Source: Schistosoma mansoni
Taxonomy: Eukaryota > Platyhelminthes > Trematoda > Strigeidida > Schistosomatidae
Reading direction: 5' to 3'
NCBI RefSeq assembly: GCF_000237925.1
Contig: NC_031496.1
Location: 16,436,571 to 16,500,570 of the forward strand
Length of the DNA stretch: 64,000 nt
The first letter of the stretch is position 1. Every line of letters begins with the position of its first letter. Of the stretch, positions 20,891-34,000 are shown in pieces. The notes under the pieces are model-generated. The model ran no database searches. It was not told where the DNA came from and saw only the letters and a list, made by a program, of their open reading frames with translations. A program made the position numbers and the translations under genes.

Positions 20891-23414
20891 AAAAATGTTA
20901 TATAATCTTGAATATTTTAAGGAATTAAGAGAAAACATGTATTACTGAATGCATTCACAAGAGATCAGTAAATTAACATATTAAATACTATTTGATGGAG
21001 GAATTCCATGGGTAGAGTTTACCAACCAAATTTAGAATGAGAAAAAATACTTGTAATCACATTATGAATGTTCACGCGATAGCGTATGTTTGATATACGT
21101 TTTTATTCTCCTGATTCTAAGATAGCGTAGCATGCAAACTTGTAAAACATAAGTTTTAGTTTATTTATATTGCGGCTGACTGTGGAACCGAGGACATGCT
21201 TTTATTCCTATTTGGAACTCAGAAGTTAAATGTAACTGCGTCTCAGTATGTTGTTCATTCGACGATCAGTCGCTGAATCGTGACCTGTGTTATATTAATC
21301 TGCTTTTTGATGTGCCTAAATTAGCAAATCACATGTTCTGCGGTATACAACTGTTTGATCAGAGAAATTGGATAGTGCGTTATATTTCGTTTGATAATTG
21401 AAAAATGACGTCAGAGTATTCAAACTAAATGAATAAATATTGTCAGTTTTTATCACTAACACCTTGGATTCCCTAAGTAGAATCACTAAGTTACTTTTGG
21501 AGTTTTGAACTAGATTAACAGACATGATTCGTTTCTTCGTACAGTGGTAGTTTGAGTTCTAGAAGTATTCGGAACAATCTGAAGGAAACCTATAACATAG
21601 ATCTATTGATAATGAGTAGTATATTTTAAGTGAAAATTCTGATGTACTCAACTTTACAAGTCTGTACTTTAAATGTCAAACCTGGTTTTGAATGGCTTTT
21701 AACATTGCTGGTATACATATCTACTTGGAAAACATTTTCCAAAAGGATTATTGTGTGGAATATTTCCCCGAAGCCGATTACTGATGAATGTTAAAAATAG
21801 TTATATGAGCTATCAGTATGGTTAGTTACATGACTTTCAAAATTTTAAAATCCTAATGAATAGTCTGATCTACTAATTGTATTCTAATTTGGATGATTTT
21901 ATGAAGGTTAGCTCAATTTTAAGATAGATTTCGTATTAGATTAATGTCAACTGACGAAACACTGAAAATCAGGGGTTACCAGATATATTTTTGTTTGTGT
22001 TAATTAAAATATCCAACTCCCGACCAATGGAATGTGTTTAAACTGTTTTGGGCACAACGAATAAGTCAAATAGATTGTATCTCTAAACCTTACATCAAAC
22101 TGTGAAGTTTAAAACAGAAACTTCCGACATCCACCTGACTAAGCGTTTTCTTTGCCCATCTCTTAAAAGATGAAATCCAATGTAAATTTTATGACCAAGG
22201 GTTGCACCAAGTAAAAGAAATGAAACAAGTATTCGTGTAAGGTGTTATTACTTTTATAACCAAACGACAAATTGTTAAAAGGATATTTGAAGGCTGAAGA
22301 CTTGAATTACACTTTAAGAAACATCTAAATATCATGCTTTCTTTTCAGTTCTATCTAAAATATAAAGTTTGATTTTTATAATGACATTTTTTTTCAGTTG
22401 AATTCGAATTTTATCAATATACTAAATATTTACAGTTGCCATACTTGTCTAGTCCTTTAATGCTGCTAGAATTCTATCTACTAAGTTACAATATCTTCAA
22501 TGGTCTAAGTGACTCGACAATTGTTATTGTAATCCTATCCTCAAAATTTATTGCTCCAACCATTCAAATGATCTTATTTTACAAAGTAATAGAACATGAT
22601 GTTCACGTTCTTTTATATAGAACCTAAAATACACAGTTACCTATCCACAGTCGGTTTGATATGATCATAAAGCAGCACTGTAGTATTCATTTACATTAAA
22701 AGTACATGCATAACAATTTTAATACAAACTGTCGAACTTAAATATGGATAACAGAAAGGAATAATTATTTAAAAAATAAATTGACAATCTTACTTATTAA
22801 TTTTGATTTATTACATGACTGGGAGGAAATGAAACCTCTTAGTGGAAAAACCGATCTCGCAAATAGTCGATCTTGTTGTCAAATAATATTGTATGTGAAA
22901 CTACTCAGGCTTAAGAATTGGTTTTTACATGAAATATACCACTGGATAACACGAGTAACTGATTATATCACAAACGATTCATTAATTATATGATCTTGAG
23001 AGATCCATCTGTTGTGATTTGTTTAGTCATCTAGGTCAGATCATGAATTAAGTCAAACTAATGTTTATGATACAGGATTAAAATTTGTGTGTGTTACATC
23101 TAAGATAACATTTATTCCGGTAGAATATTTTACTTAGATTAAACACATATCATTGCTTGACACATAACTAAGTACGTGGTTTAAAATTATAGCAATAAGA
23201 CAAAATTAGTTTTTTTTTTGAAATTTATGAAAGGGATTAACTGTTTTAAACGATATGTTTGTGATATATATTTCGTAACAAGAGACCAATTCTTCACATA
23301 AATTATTCCAACCATTCATAACTTACCCATAGTTGCACTTATTACTGCCTATGTATGAAAAAAAAATAGTCATTTATATTTCTTGACACAGTTAAAACCG
23401 AAATATTTAAAAAA
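20891..23414. other. Intergenic, no gene seen
   Basis: AT-rich DNA with only short random reading frames. Confidence 0.45.
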
Positions 23415-23632
23415 CGATGTACATCAAATAAATGCAAGTGCATTCAGCTGACGAATTCCAAATAGAACGAAACGCGCGTTCTGGATTCCACTGCTAGCCA
23501 CTATCCATCTTTGCTTATAATACTTGTGAATTAAGGCTATATCGAGGCAATACGCACAGTATGCACATAAACCAATTAGAGACTGACCAGTTGCAGTCCT
23601 AAACATCAATGGGAAGATTCAAACAAACAATA
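23415..23632 (+). repeat. Sm-alpha-like hammerhead SINE, 5'-truncated
   Basis: Lacks the tRNA-like head and starts just before the hammerhead (23434-23494). The family tail follows (CTATCCATCTTTGCTTATAA, GCATACTGTGCG in complement form, ATCAATGGGAAGATTCAAAC). It has the same tail as the copies at 25838-26300. Confidence 0.85.
23434..23494 (+). ncRNA. Hammerhead ribozyme, Sm-alpha type (weakened)
   Basis: Core CTGACGA at 23448-23454, GAAA at 23469-23472, a self-complementary ACGCGCGT stem III, and stem I built from CAG/CTG plus GTG/CAC with an internal loop, as in the known schistosome type-I hammerhead. The cleavage triplet is GUU rather than GUC, and the pair that closes stem II next to the core is A-C instead of G-C. 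Activity is therefore likely low. Confidence 0.82.
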
Positions 23633-24405
23633 CTAATTGAATTTAATGTAAGATAATGTTGGAAAATTCAACAAATAAAAATAGAATTTAGTTAAACTGA
23701 TGTTTTGATTTGAAAATTCAGGTTGAAAAAAATAATGTTTTATGACCTTAATATGTGAGATAATTTTACAACTATTATCTCCATTCTGTAAAACACGCTT
23801 AAGTTAGTTACGTACAAGTTATCAACATTTCAAAGATGAGTTACAAGACGAGTTACATCTGTAAATCTTTTTAGTCTAAAAACGTCATGATTATCAAGAG
23901 GCCTGTAGTTCTTAAGTTTAACCTTTTATAGGAACTATAACAGAAGACCTCTGAGTAGTTCTAAAAAAGGAAAAACATATATATCTAACTGTTTAGTATT
24001 TCCAATGTTACAATAATTCTTCAGACAATATCATTTCTCAATGAACCATTCCATATATATTCTAGGATTGAATCTTTATATTAGACTATTGTTTTATTTT
24101 ATTCAAATGTATATTGTTCTCATATCTTATTTTTCATTATAAATTTTGTTCCCCCTATAATTATTTACAATAACTTTTCATATTCACCAATCAGAATTCG
24201 TTAATTTTATTTAAACAAATAAATTATTAATTAAAAATGTTAGAAGCTTATTATATTTACCTTTTGAATTAGTTTCCATGATGCTAATTCTCCCTTTTTT
24301 TCCCTCTCTCTCTCTCAATGTTTATAATCCGGTAAATTTTTATTTTCATTGTATCTAACTAAACTGTATTACATCAATTCAGTATCATTTTTTTTACATA
24401 AAAAT
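23633..24405. other. Upstream region of the neuroligin-like gene
   Basis: AT-rich. A CT-repeat tract (tccctctctctctctc) lies near 24300, about 100 bases before the ATG. No promoter element is clear. Confidence 0.4.
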
Positions 24406-25039
24406 ATGAGTATGTTATTTGTTTTATTGATACTTATTCAAAATTTGGTTATCAAATTCACATTAAACACAAATTCAAATAATAGCAGGATGATTAATAA
24501 TGAAAAGGACAGTAATAATCCAAAGATTACTTTGAAAAAACAAGAAACTATGCATAATGGTATCAATATTGATGATGATGTTGATGATGATAATATTATC
24601 ACTTTAATCGATGGAAAACGCTTAACTGGTATAAAATTACATTTACCATTGTCTAGTTTAAATCCAGTGATAGCTTATTATGGTGTAAGATATGCATCAT
24701 TAGGTGTTCAGCATAATAATGATAAAGATCAGTTATCCAGAATGGCTACAACTACGAATCATAGTGATAGTTTTAAATTTAATAATAATCATGATATAAT
24801 GAAAGTGCCTGCATTACATCGTTTCAGTCATTCAGTTGCATCATTTTTCTATGAATCTCCAATTGGTGTTTATTCACATAGTATACTTCCACCAGTATGT
24901 CCACAACCATCAATGCATGTTCATCTAGAAGATAAAGATATACCAAAACAGGTGAAAGATCGATTGATTCATTTGTTACCATTTTTAAGAAATCAAGATG
25001 AAGATTGTTTAACATTAAATATTTACGTACCACAACAAG
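24406..25039 (+). CDS. NLGN: Neuroligin-like exon 1
   Basis: I chose the ATG at 24406 over an in-frame ATG 19 codons upstream because it puts the hydrophobic signal sequence at the very N-terminus. The exon encodes an Asp/Asn-rich stretch, the first hydrolase strands (PVIAYYGVRYAS), two conserved cysteines (PPVCPQ, EDCLTLNIYVP), and ends in phase 1 before GTAAGT. Confidence 0.88.
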
Positions 25040-28000
25040 GTAAGTATTTATGTAAAATTCATTTATTTATTTTTAAAAACTAAGTTCCTTTCTTTTCTGT
25101 CTCAGTTTAAGTCATGTGAATTTAAATTGCTTGTAAACTGACTTTGGATACACTATACATCTAAGTTAAATATTTTATTCTGAATATAGAAAACTTTGTA
25201 CATGTCGCTTACGAAGGTTAACATATTTATGAATTGAAGATAATAGGATAAAAGGATTGATTCAAAGTAACTAATTTATCAAAAAACTTTGATTTTATTC
25301 ATGATCCTATAAACAAAACAAATGAAACTGCTCTTGGACAAAAGAACTTCTACATGAGTCAAGTCATGAAAATCTGTTTCATATCAACAAAATGTCAATA
25401 CTTATTTCCCTAAATTAAAAGTATTATATTACCGACTGTTGCATTCGGTAAAACATCCCTACAATTCTTTCATAATCAAGAATTCAAGAAAAAGAATACT
25501 GGGTTGTTATTTTACTTTACATAGAAATTAATTTAAAAACAATTCGTAGACAGTGTGAAATCAACCTCACAATATCCAGCCTCATCAAAGAAAGTAAACA
25601 AAATTAGAATATCAAGTTGTTTTTCATTCACATTGAGGACCGTTCATTTGATATGAAGGTTCTTTTAAAGGTCACACTTGAACTTCTATTAAAAGATCCT
25701 GATAAATTAAGCTAAAAATACAAGTTTACCAAGTGTATTAAAAAAGTTGATCTTAATTTATGGATAAAGAAATCAAAATATTATGGTTTTTAAATACTTT
25801 TGTTTTTAAATGATAACAAAATATATGCATTCAGTATTGTTTATTTGAATCTTCCCATTGATGTTTAGGACCGCAATTGATCAGTCTCTAATTGGTTTAT
25901 GTGCATACTGTGCGTATTGCCTCGATATAGCCTTAATTCACAAGTATTATAAGCAAAGATGGATAGTGGCTAGCAGTGGAATCCAGAACGCGCGTTTCGT
26001 TCTATTTGGGACTCGTCAGCTGGATGTACCTGCATCTCGGATTTGATGTTCACTCTGGGACTCGAACCCAGCACCCTCGCTTCAAACGCCATCGCGTTAT
26101 CCACTCAGCTACTGAGTCCTGATAGCCACTTGCTTGTGCGTTAGGGTGAAGTTTAAATTCACTTAGTATTGTTTGTTTGAATCTTCCCATTGATGTTTAG
26201 GACTGCAACTGGTCAGTCTCTAATTGGTTTATGTGCATACTGTGCGTATTGCCTCGATATAGCCTTAATTCACAAGCATTATAAGCAAAGATAGATAAAA
26301 CGATTCATTGAAAAAGGTCGATTGTTATCCGTCTTTTAAGTATTTAAAAAAAATAATTTTTAAAACCAACGCGTTATATGAAATACGACGGAAAGCATTT
26401 ACAGTTGTACATGATAAAAGGGGTGGATGAAATGTCATTTTAGATACGTAATTCTTTTGTTTATCATTAATAAATAAATATTTATACATGTTTTGTTAAA
26501 CTCATATCTCTTAATTATGTATTCACTGTTCATTTAAAATACAGCTTCTCCTTTTATTGAATGTTTAGTTCTAAAATGGTTGGATTAAGGTAAATTTATT
26601 TATATTTTGGTGGTTATGTTGATCTTAGACTGATTACCCAACTATATAACCATTAAAAGAAAGAATATAAAATAGCGGATAGTTGTTTTGAATTAAGTTG
26701 GAATTTATTATTTTCAAGAAACTGTAGGACTTAATGACTCCGGTTGGAATCTTGAGGATATCATTAGTATGTTTAAGGATTCAGTTATTCCTTGTTAAAT
26801 GAATGCTAGTTTAGTTTCAAGACTTACTTTCGATTGTCTTGTAACACGTTATGTTGAACCATAATCATTTACAAACTATATCATATATCTTTTATTTAAA
26901 ACGTTTTAAAATATGGTTACTTTTTTCTGTCTGATCCTTTGTTTAAACTGAACTCCAGTTGTTTACTGAAAATATGGTCAACTTCGAAATTGTACTTAAC
27001 ATTATGTCTTTCCAGAGTGTAATGTTTTTAAAGCCACTAACTTAAAGTTGCGTATAAAATACTACTTAATTATAAATCGTTTACATTTTTATTTTCAACT
27101 GTGTGATTCTTATGTTATACTATAGTGACCAAAAACACTCATTGGGGACAATCGAAGGTATTTAAGCACAAATTACAGACTATCTCACTAAATTCTGATA
27201 ACCATACAGTAAACAGTTAATTTGCAAAATAACAATCAATTGTCTCAATCTTCACTGTTCTTTCTGTAAATATCAGTTCGTCTTCTCTAATCCCACTGTT
27301 CATGCATTTTCCTACCGATTGCGCTTCATTTCAGTACTTTCCATATCGGTCTTCTGCCAAAATACATTCTATGTCTGACCATCGCCATATACTACTTATA
27401 TGGATATAAGTAGACCACGCTACAATACAACTATCCATTAAGTAATAAAGTACAATCTAAAGATTTTATTCTGTCATTAAGATTCATATATCTTGATTAT
27501 ATTACTAAAGATTCCATAAAAGTAACTCATCAATTTTTTTATTAGTTCAATATCCAATCTTATGTTTTTTTAAAGTAGATTTTACTCATATAGACACATT
27601 CAATAACTGACCGGAAAGTATCCGTTTTTTAAACTAAAAAAAATTAACCAAAACCACAATATAAAAAATGGAATCTCTTATTCTTAAAAAATTCTCTCGG
27701 TATATACCGAATTTTCCATTTACATTTGATTCAAATGTCGAATCGATGGATATAATAAGGAGTACTGAGAACCTCAGTATCAAATTTTTAATCTTGAAAG
27801 CTAGATTAAACTAGATATAAAAGCAAAAGTCATTATTGTCTGGCGCCAATCTTTCATTTTTGAAGTTTTGTATTTGTTGAGACTGATTTTTTTCCATTTT
27901 ATTAATGATATTTTGATGTCGGAATGTATAAATTTAAGATATACAAATATATTTTCTCAGGTAAAATAAATAATTTGACTTAGAAAATATAAAGCATTAT

Positions 28001-31000
28001 TACATGTACACAGGTGATGAATCTTGTAAGCAATTAAAGTTTTTTGAAAATAATTACATATTTTATAAAAGTTGAAAACATGGATATGGATCAGGTTTCA
28101 TTACTCGGTAAATAGATCTAAACAAGAAGCTACTGAAATGATAATTGCATTTTTAAAAGTTATCTGCTACCTCAGAAAGATTGAGTTTTTGATAAAATCT
28201 ATTGATCATGAATTCCTTGGATAAACTCTCGAATCTAGACGAACTATTTGTTTTCATACTATAGCCCCCAAATGTCCTGGTACGGCCAAGAGTGGGAAAA
28301 GTCCGCTCTCCCTCTCCAAATGCTTTTACATGGCCACACGTATATAGCCTCTGCCAGAGTAGTCATACTCACTGCCTTCTCGCAGCACCGGTGTTGTTTA
28401 CGAAATTGAGAGGACGAAAAGTGAATGTCCGGTGCTATAACCGGGTTGGTGAACACAGAAAGTTCACCTAGGGGAGTTGGAAAACCCTGATTTCAAACCA
28501 ATGGTGCACATGGGCTCCAATATCCTGAAGGAACAAATGGCGAATGAATCAATCGTTGGTCATCGAGTACCATGTGACTGCATCTCCTCACGATGCTCCA
28601 CTGCCTTGTAGATCAGATCTGTAGGTCAAAGGCTCTGGGTGTGGCCCTCTAAGAAAACCGCCTGTTTCAGTTTGGGCACCTGGGCATTATCACAGCTCTC
28701 ACATTAATCAAATAAGATTTGTGCGGCACATGTATATATGGTGCCCCTTTGTATCAATATTTATGTGTTTAAATAAATAAATAAATAAATTTCTTACTAT
28801 TATGATTTCTAAAGTCACTATTTTTTTAATGAATACACAAAAATAAATTTATTTATTTTTCATTTACCAAAATAAAAAAACAATTATCTTGATAGACAAA
28901 ACAAGAAAATCCTATAAGCGACCAATATTTTTATTTGTTCATGGTGAATCATATGAATATGGAAGTGGTAATGCATATGATCTTTCAGTATTGGCTAGTT
29001 ATAGTGATACAGTTGGTATAACGTTAAATTATCGGTTAGGATTATTAGGTAAGTTCACATTTCTGCAATGTGTTTTTAAGCAAATTTACACATGATAATC
29101 AGTTGATTTGATAATTTAAAAAAGCATCCAGAAACTTCTATATAAAGTTCAAACAATCACATCATTTTACGATACTCCATGCAATTGACTCCTTTCATGA
29201 AGTTAAGCAAAAGAGAGAGGGAAATATATACAAATATTGCTTTAGTTTTGAAAATATTATTTTTATTAATGTTTATTGAGTTGTTAAATGTATCATTTGA
29301 TATGTAAGTAAACACATCTCTTTAATCTAAGCTCATATTGAAACATCATTAACGTTGTATATGTGTAGTGAACGAGAAACACAAGTGTATGTGAATACAA
29401 AATTACAGAATCTCTTAATAAAATCTGAGAACTATACAATAAATACTTCATTCGCAAAATGTCCATCAATTGTCTAAGGCTTTAACGTTCCTTCATTTCC
29501 ATAACAATCACTCTCTGTCCTAATTCTCTTCTCTTTGATCTTCTCAAACTTCTGTCGGGCATTCCACTTTCGATTAGTGTTACATACTACTTATAACTGT
29601 TGACATAATTAGCACACACCATTTATGTATCATGAGTTTATAGAATTCATTTATAAACCGAATCGCCTACGAAGATTTTCAATAGCCACTTTACAGGACA
29701 TTATCAATGAATAATTCTCGTACAAGTACTGATTTTCTGTGTATATAAATGTACAATTCTAAATTATTCAAAGGGATTTTTCAATGGAAATTTTTACCAT
29801 GTTCTGAACTGTTTGTTACCATGGTGTTTTTTTTAAGCGACAACATTATTACCAAGTTCCTAAATAAAAATAATGCTTTAATGATTGTATTTATTTTACC
29901 TCACTGTTAAGAGGTTTAACAAAGTTTTTATTATCACTATTATCGTCATTATTATCATTTTGATAAAATGAGAAAAAAGAACGCTTCACTAAACTGGTTT
30001 TTCTCTTAAATGTGATGTTTGTTGTCTATACTTGTTGAAATCAATGGTGTTATTTATCACCTTTTGACATTTTCTCGACAGTGTCCTAAAAGTCAGTAAC
30101 CATTTGAGTTGGTTTGTGAACACTGAATTAGAGTGAAAGTAAAAACTTCACTCCAATAGAATCTACAGTCCTGCTTAAGGTTGGCAACTGAATAGAGGGT
30201 ACTAATTTCAGTCATGGTTTCATAATGAAGCTAAGTAAAATGAACTAAATAATCTCAGTATAGAAGTTTAATGTGATGATTAATTTCTGTTTACTTGTTT
30301 CAACAAAACTTCCATACAATTCCGTGAAAATAATAATCAATTTTATAATTTTATAGTTGAAATCATAAGTCAATTGAAGCCAGAATATCGTGGTAAACCT
30401 GAAAGCACTGGACGGCCGTTTCGTCCTATTGTGTGACTCCTCAGCAGAGCTCATCTACGACCCGCATCGCGAGATTCGAACGCAAGACCTATCAGTCTCC
30501 CTAACGAGCACTTAACCTCTAGACCACTGAGCCAGCCGGCATCCGACAGTGTTAATGTCTAACTTCAACAGATCCACGAAATTGAGCGACACATCCACCA
30601 TTGTCTTCAGTGAGTTACTATCTTACAATAGACCTGGTTGAACTCCACTGGTCACTGTTTCTCACTAGAACTCTAGGAAATATCTCTTGAAGCCAGTCAC
30701 TAGTTGTAGCTGTAAAAATGTGAACAAATGTTAACTATGATTATTTTATGTTGAAGAAAATTTGATAATTAAATATCTAAATACTAAACAAAAATGAACA
30801 ATCGTTTAAACTTTTTCAGTAATTTATTTATCAAACCGAAATTATTTTGAAAATTTTTTTAAAAAGGTTTTCTTTTTACAAATAATCACGGTATCAGTGG
30901 AAATTATGCACTCTATGATTTACATGCTGCTATTATGTGGATTAAAACAAATATTGAAAGTTTCAATGGTAATTCAAATGAAATTACATTAATTGGTTAT

Positions 31001-34000
31001 GGTCATGGAGCTGCTTTAGTACATTTGTTTTCTTTATCAAAAATGTCACAAGGTAATTTCATAAATTATTTGTCAGTTATATTTAAAATATTTTTGACTT
31101 GTTCAAAATTGAAGGGTGATGGTATTTTAAATATTAACTATCAATGTATACTTAAACTAAATACAACGATTTATGAGACAGCGGGGGGGGGGGTAAGTGG
31201 AGTAAATCTAACAAAAGAAATGGATAAAATGTATTAAAAGTGCTGAGGACTTTTAATGAAATAAAATTCGTTAAACATATTGACTTTGCTGTATCCCGTG
31301 GAAAATTATGAATGGTAACTTGGAGGACTATTCGTGGACCAATATGATATGTATATTTCCTATTGTATAATTGTTAAGTAACTAAACTATTTACATTCGT
31401 GTCCCTCTTATTATAAGCTTTATTTTGGCCCTTGAACTATTATGATATGATTTACCATCATTGAGTTATCCCCAATCTATTGATTACTGTTCCCCTTATT
31501 CACAGCCAATTTTGGCTTAATCTTGTACAAATGTTATTTTTTATTTTATGATATGATGTGGCCTGTTTGGTTGGTATATAAACCCAGTATGTTTGTGAAT
31601 AATGATTCATATTACAGAGGCTGTTATTGGTGTTCTGGACTTAACTGGCTGGGCTAGGTAGAAAGCAGGACCGATAAGTACTCAAGACTGCTCATACAGC
31701 TTTTGTGTATCACTGGTCCGATCGATAAATTCACTCCTCTCTGATTGACGGGGGTCAGCACGTTCAGATATCAAACAGGGCACGCACGCACACACACGTT
31801 ATAACAGACTTAGAAACAATAAAAATATTATTGTCAAATACAGTAGAGTTACAACCATAACATGGAGACTGGTGCGAAACAGATTGTTTTTATATAAAAT
31901 AGGCGCTGTATAAGAAATTTCGTCTAAATTTGAACAAATAGTTTCACAGTATTTGGGCGCTGAATTGATGTGTGACATTAAGGAAGAAGAATGTATTTGT
32001 AAAATCTCAGCGAATGAATTTGAAATAAATCCAGTATTTCGCTTAGCAATCTGGTTCAAGCAAAACGTTGGATTTACTTCAAATTCATTCACTGAGATTT
32101 TACAAATACATCCTTTCACCTTAATATACTGTGATTTTCAATGTTAGATAACTAAAATGTCTAACCCTTAGGTTAGGTACAGGAGTAAATCTATATAAAT
32201 ATCTTAATAGTTAACATAGTAAATGAAATCAAAGAATATTTAAACAAACTAATTTTATTATTAATAGAATTGACAATCTTAATTACAAGTAACAGAAAGA
32301 ATTCGACCATATGTTTTATTGAGAGGATATCGAATTACTAAACAGCTAAGAATTGAAAGGTTCCTCATTGAATTTGATACAAAAGCACTTAATACTTAAA
32401 ATAAGTATTTAGTTAAGTTTTCGTTTAAAATGACAGCATAATAATTATTTATAAGAACTCTCGTCTAAATTAGAGCGAATAGTTTCACAGTATTTGAGCG
32501 CCGAGTTGATGTAAGACATTAAATAGGAATAATATATATTTGTAAAATCTCAGTGAATGAATTTGTAGTAAATGCAACGTTTCGCCTGGCAATCTGGTCC
32601 AAGCTTTTTCAAGGAATTATAATCAAACATCAAAATTATCGAATATAAATAGGTACATGGTTCTCCGGGTTCATTTTACACTGAATAGGTCATCCAATCA
32701 ACGTTAACAAAGTCTAAACTAGGTAAGTGTATTAGTGTGTAAGAGATGTATGATGTGAAATGATAAGCGTTAATATAACATATTGTATGGAAAACGTAAG
32801 ATGTGAGAGGAGAAATTGCATTCACACAATATATTGTCTCTTATCAGTGAATTTATAAGGAAAACATACAATTTGTAATATATGATATGAATCATATCTG
32901 TTACAGCATGTATAAAATGAAGATAATTAAACAAAAATAAAAATAAAAGAGTGAAATTTGAAGAGTGTAAATTTTAAAAACTGTATGTATGTGACATTTT
33001 TTAATGTTCCAGTGAATTGTTTAACAAATTCCGATAAGACAACTGATTAGAATCATTGAAAGCAATTGTTGTCATTTAGATAATACGAAATAGATAAAAA
33101 ACGTTAAGGATTTCAGGTTTTTACTTATTAATGATTAGCTGCCATGGCACTGCTAATTGTATTCCATCTCTCCTATTAATATTGTTTGGATTAGCCCAAA
33201 TGTATAGGGCTTCAGCTGTTTGCCTTTCCTTGTAAGAATTGAAATCCTTTTGAAGGATTTTTGTGTGAACGAAATCAATTGTATGACCCGATTCTATCGA
33301 GTGTAATGCTATCACTGATTTGTTCTCCAGTTTCCTTACTGTTATGTCTCGTAGGTTGAACGCTTTATTCGGATCCTAGCTATTCGGATAACCCCAGGCT
33401 AGCACTACTGAGCGACTTGAAAGACCATTAAGAAGACACGAGTAACAGAGAAATCGCTTTACTACAAGGTTCATTTATGTACAGAAAAACAGGGGTTTTA
33501 TAGTAACTAAAAGACCTTGAGATCCCATAGTAACAGTATGTTAACAGCCAATCAGGACCTTGTTATTTTAGTAGCATTTTAGTAGCATAGCTTCTAACTA
33601 ATCGCTGATTGGTTGGGCTCTTTATGAGCCTCTCTGGAGGCTCTGATAGAGTTTATTGTAAGCCGACCTAACACTTACATTATCTGAGGATTTAGGAATG
33701 TGTTTCAAACATTGTTTGTGTTCCTTAACCCTCACATTCAGTTGTCTTGATGTTTCACCTACATATGTTGCATTACAGTCACTACATCTGATTTCATAGA
33801 CACAATTTTGTTGTTCTTCTTTGTGAATTGGATCTTTAGTTCTTACTAATTTTGATCTTAGGGTATTGTTTGTTCGAAAAAATACTCTTATATTTTGATT
33901 ACTCATTGATTATTTTGATTATTTATTTTTATTATTTAGGTACAACTGGTAGTGGGATCAAACGTATTATACTATTGAATGGATCCGGATTTGCACCATG

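Noticed and set aside
20362-20948. Short frames on both strands in the ~0.5-kb repeat (also at 28259, 42906, 59596, 62874)
   Set aside because: Recurrent conceptual proteins from repeat sequence; differ in length between copies and show no codon constraint.
23424-23609. Frame over the Sm-alpha tail, repeated at 25858-26046
   Set aside because: Repeat-derived; the same wording appears at each SINE tail.
28775-28795. CRISPR-like or regulatory tandem repeat
   Set aside because: A simple (AAAT)n tail of a repeat; the same type ends the copy near 63416.
31799-32147. Two antiparallel ~100-residue frames
   Set aside because: They come from the palindromic fold-back repeat; mirrored wording (EILQIH / ICKIS) is a product of the inverted arms.
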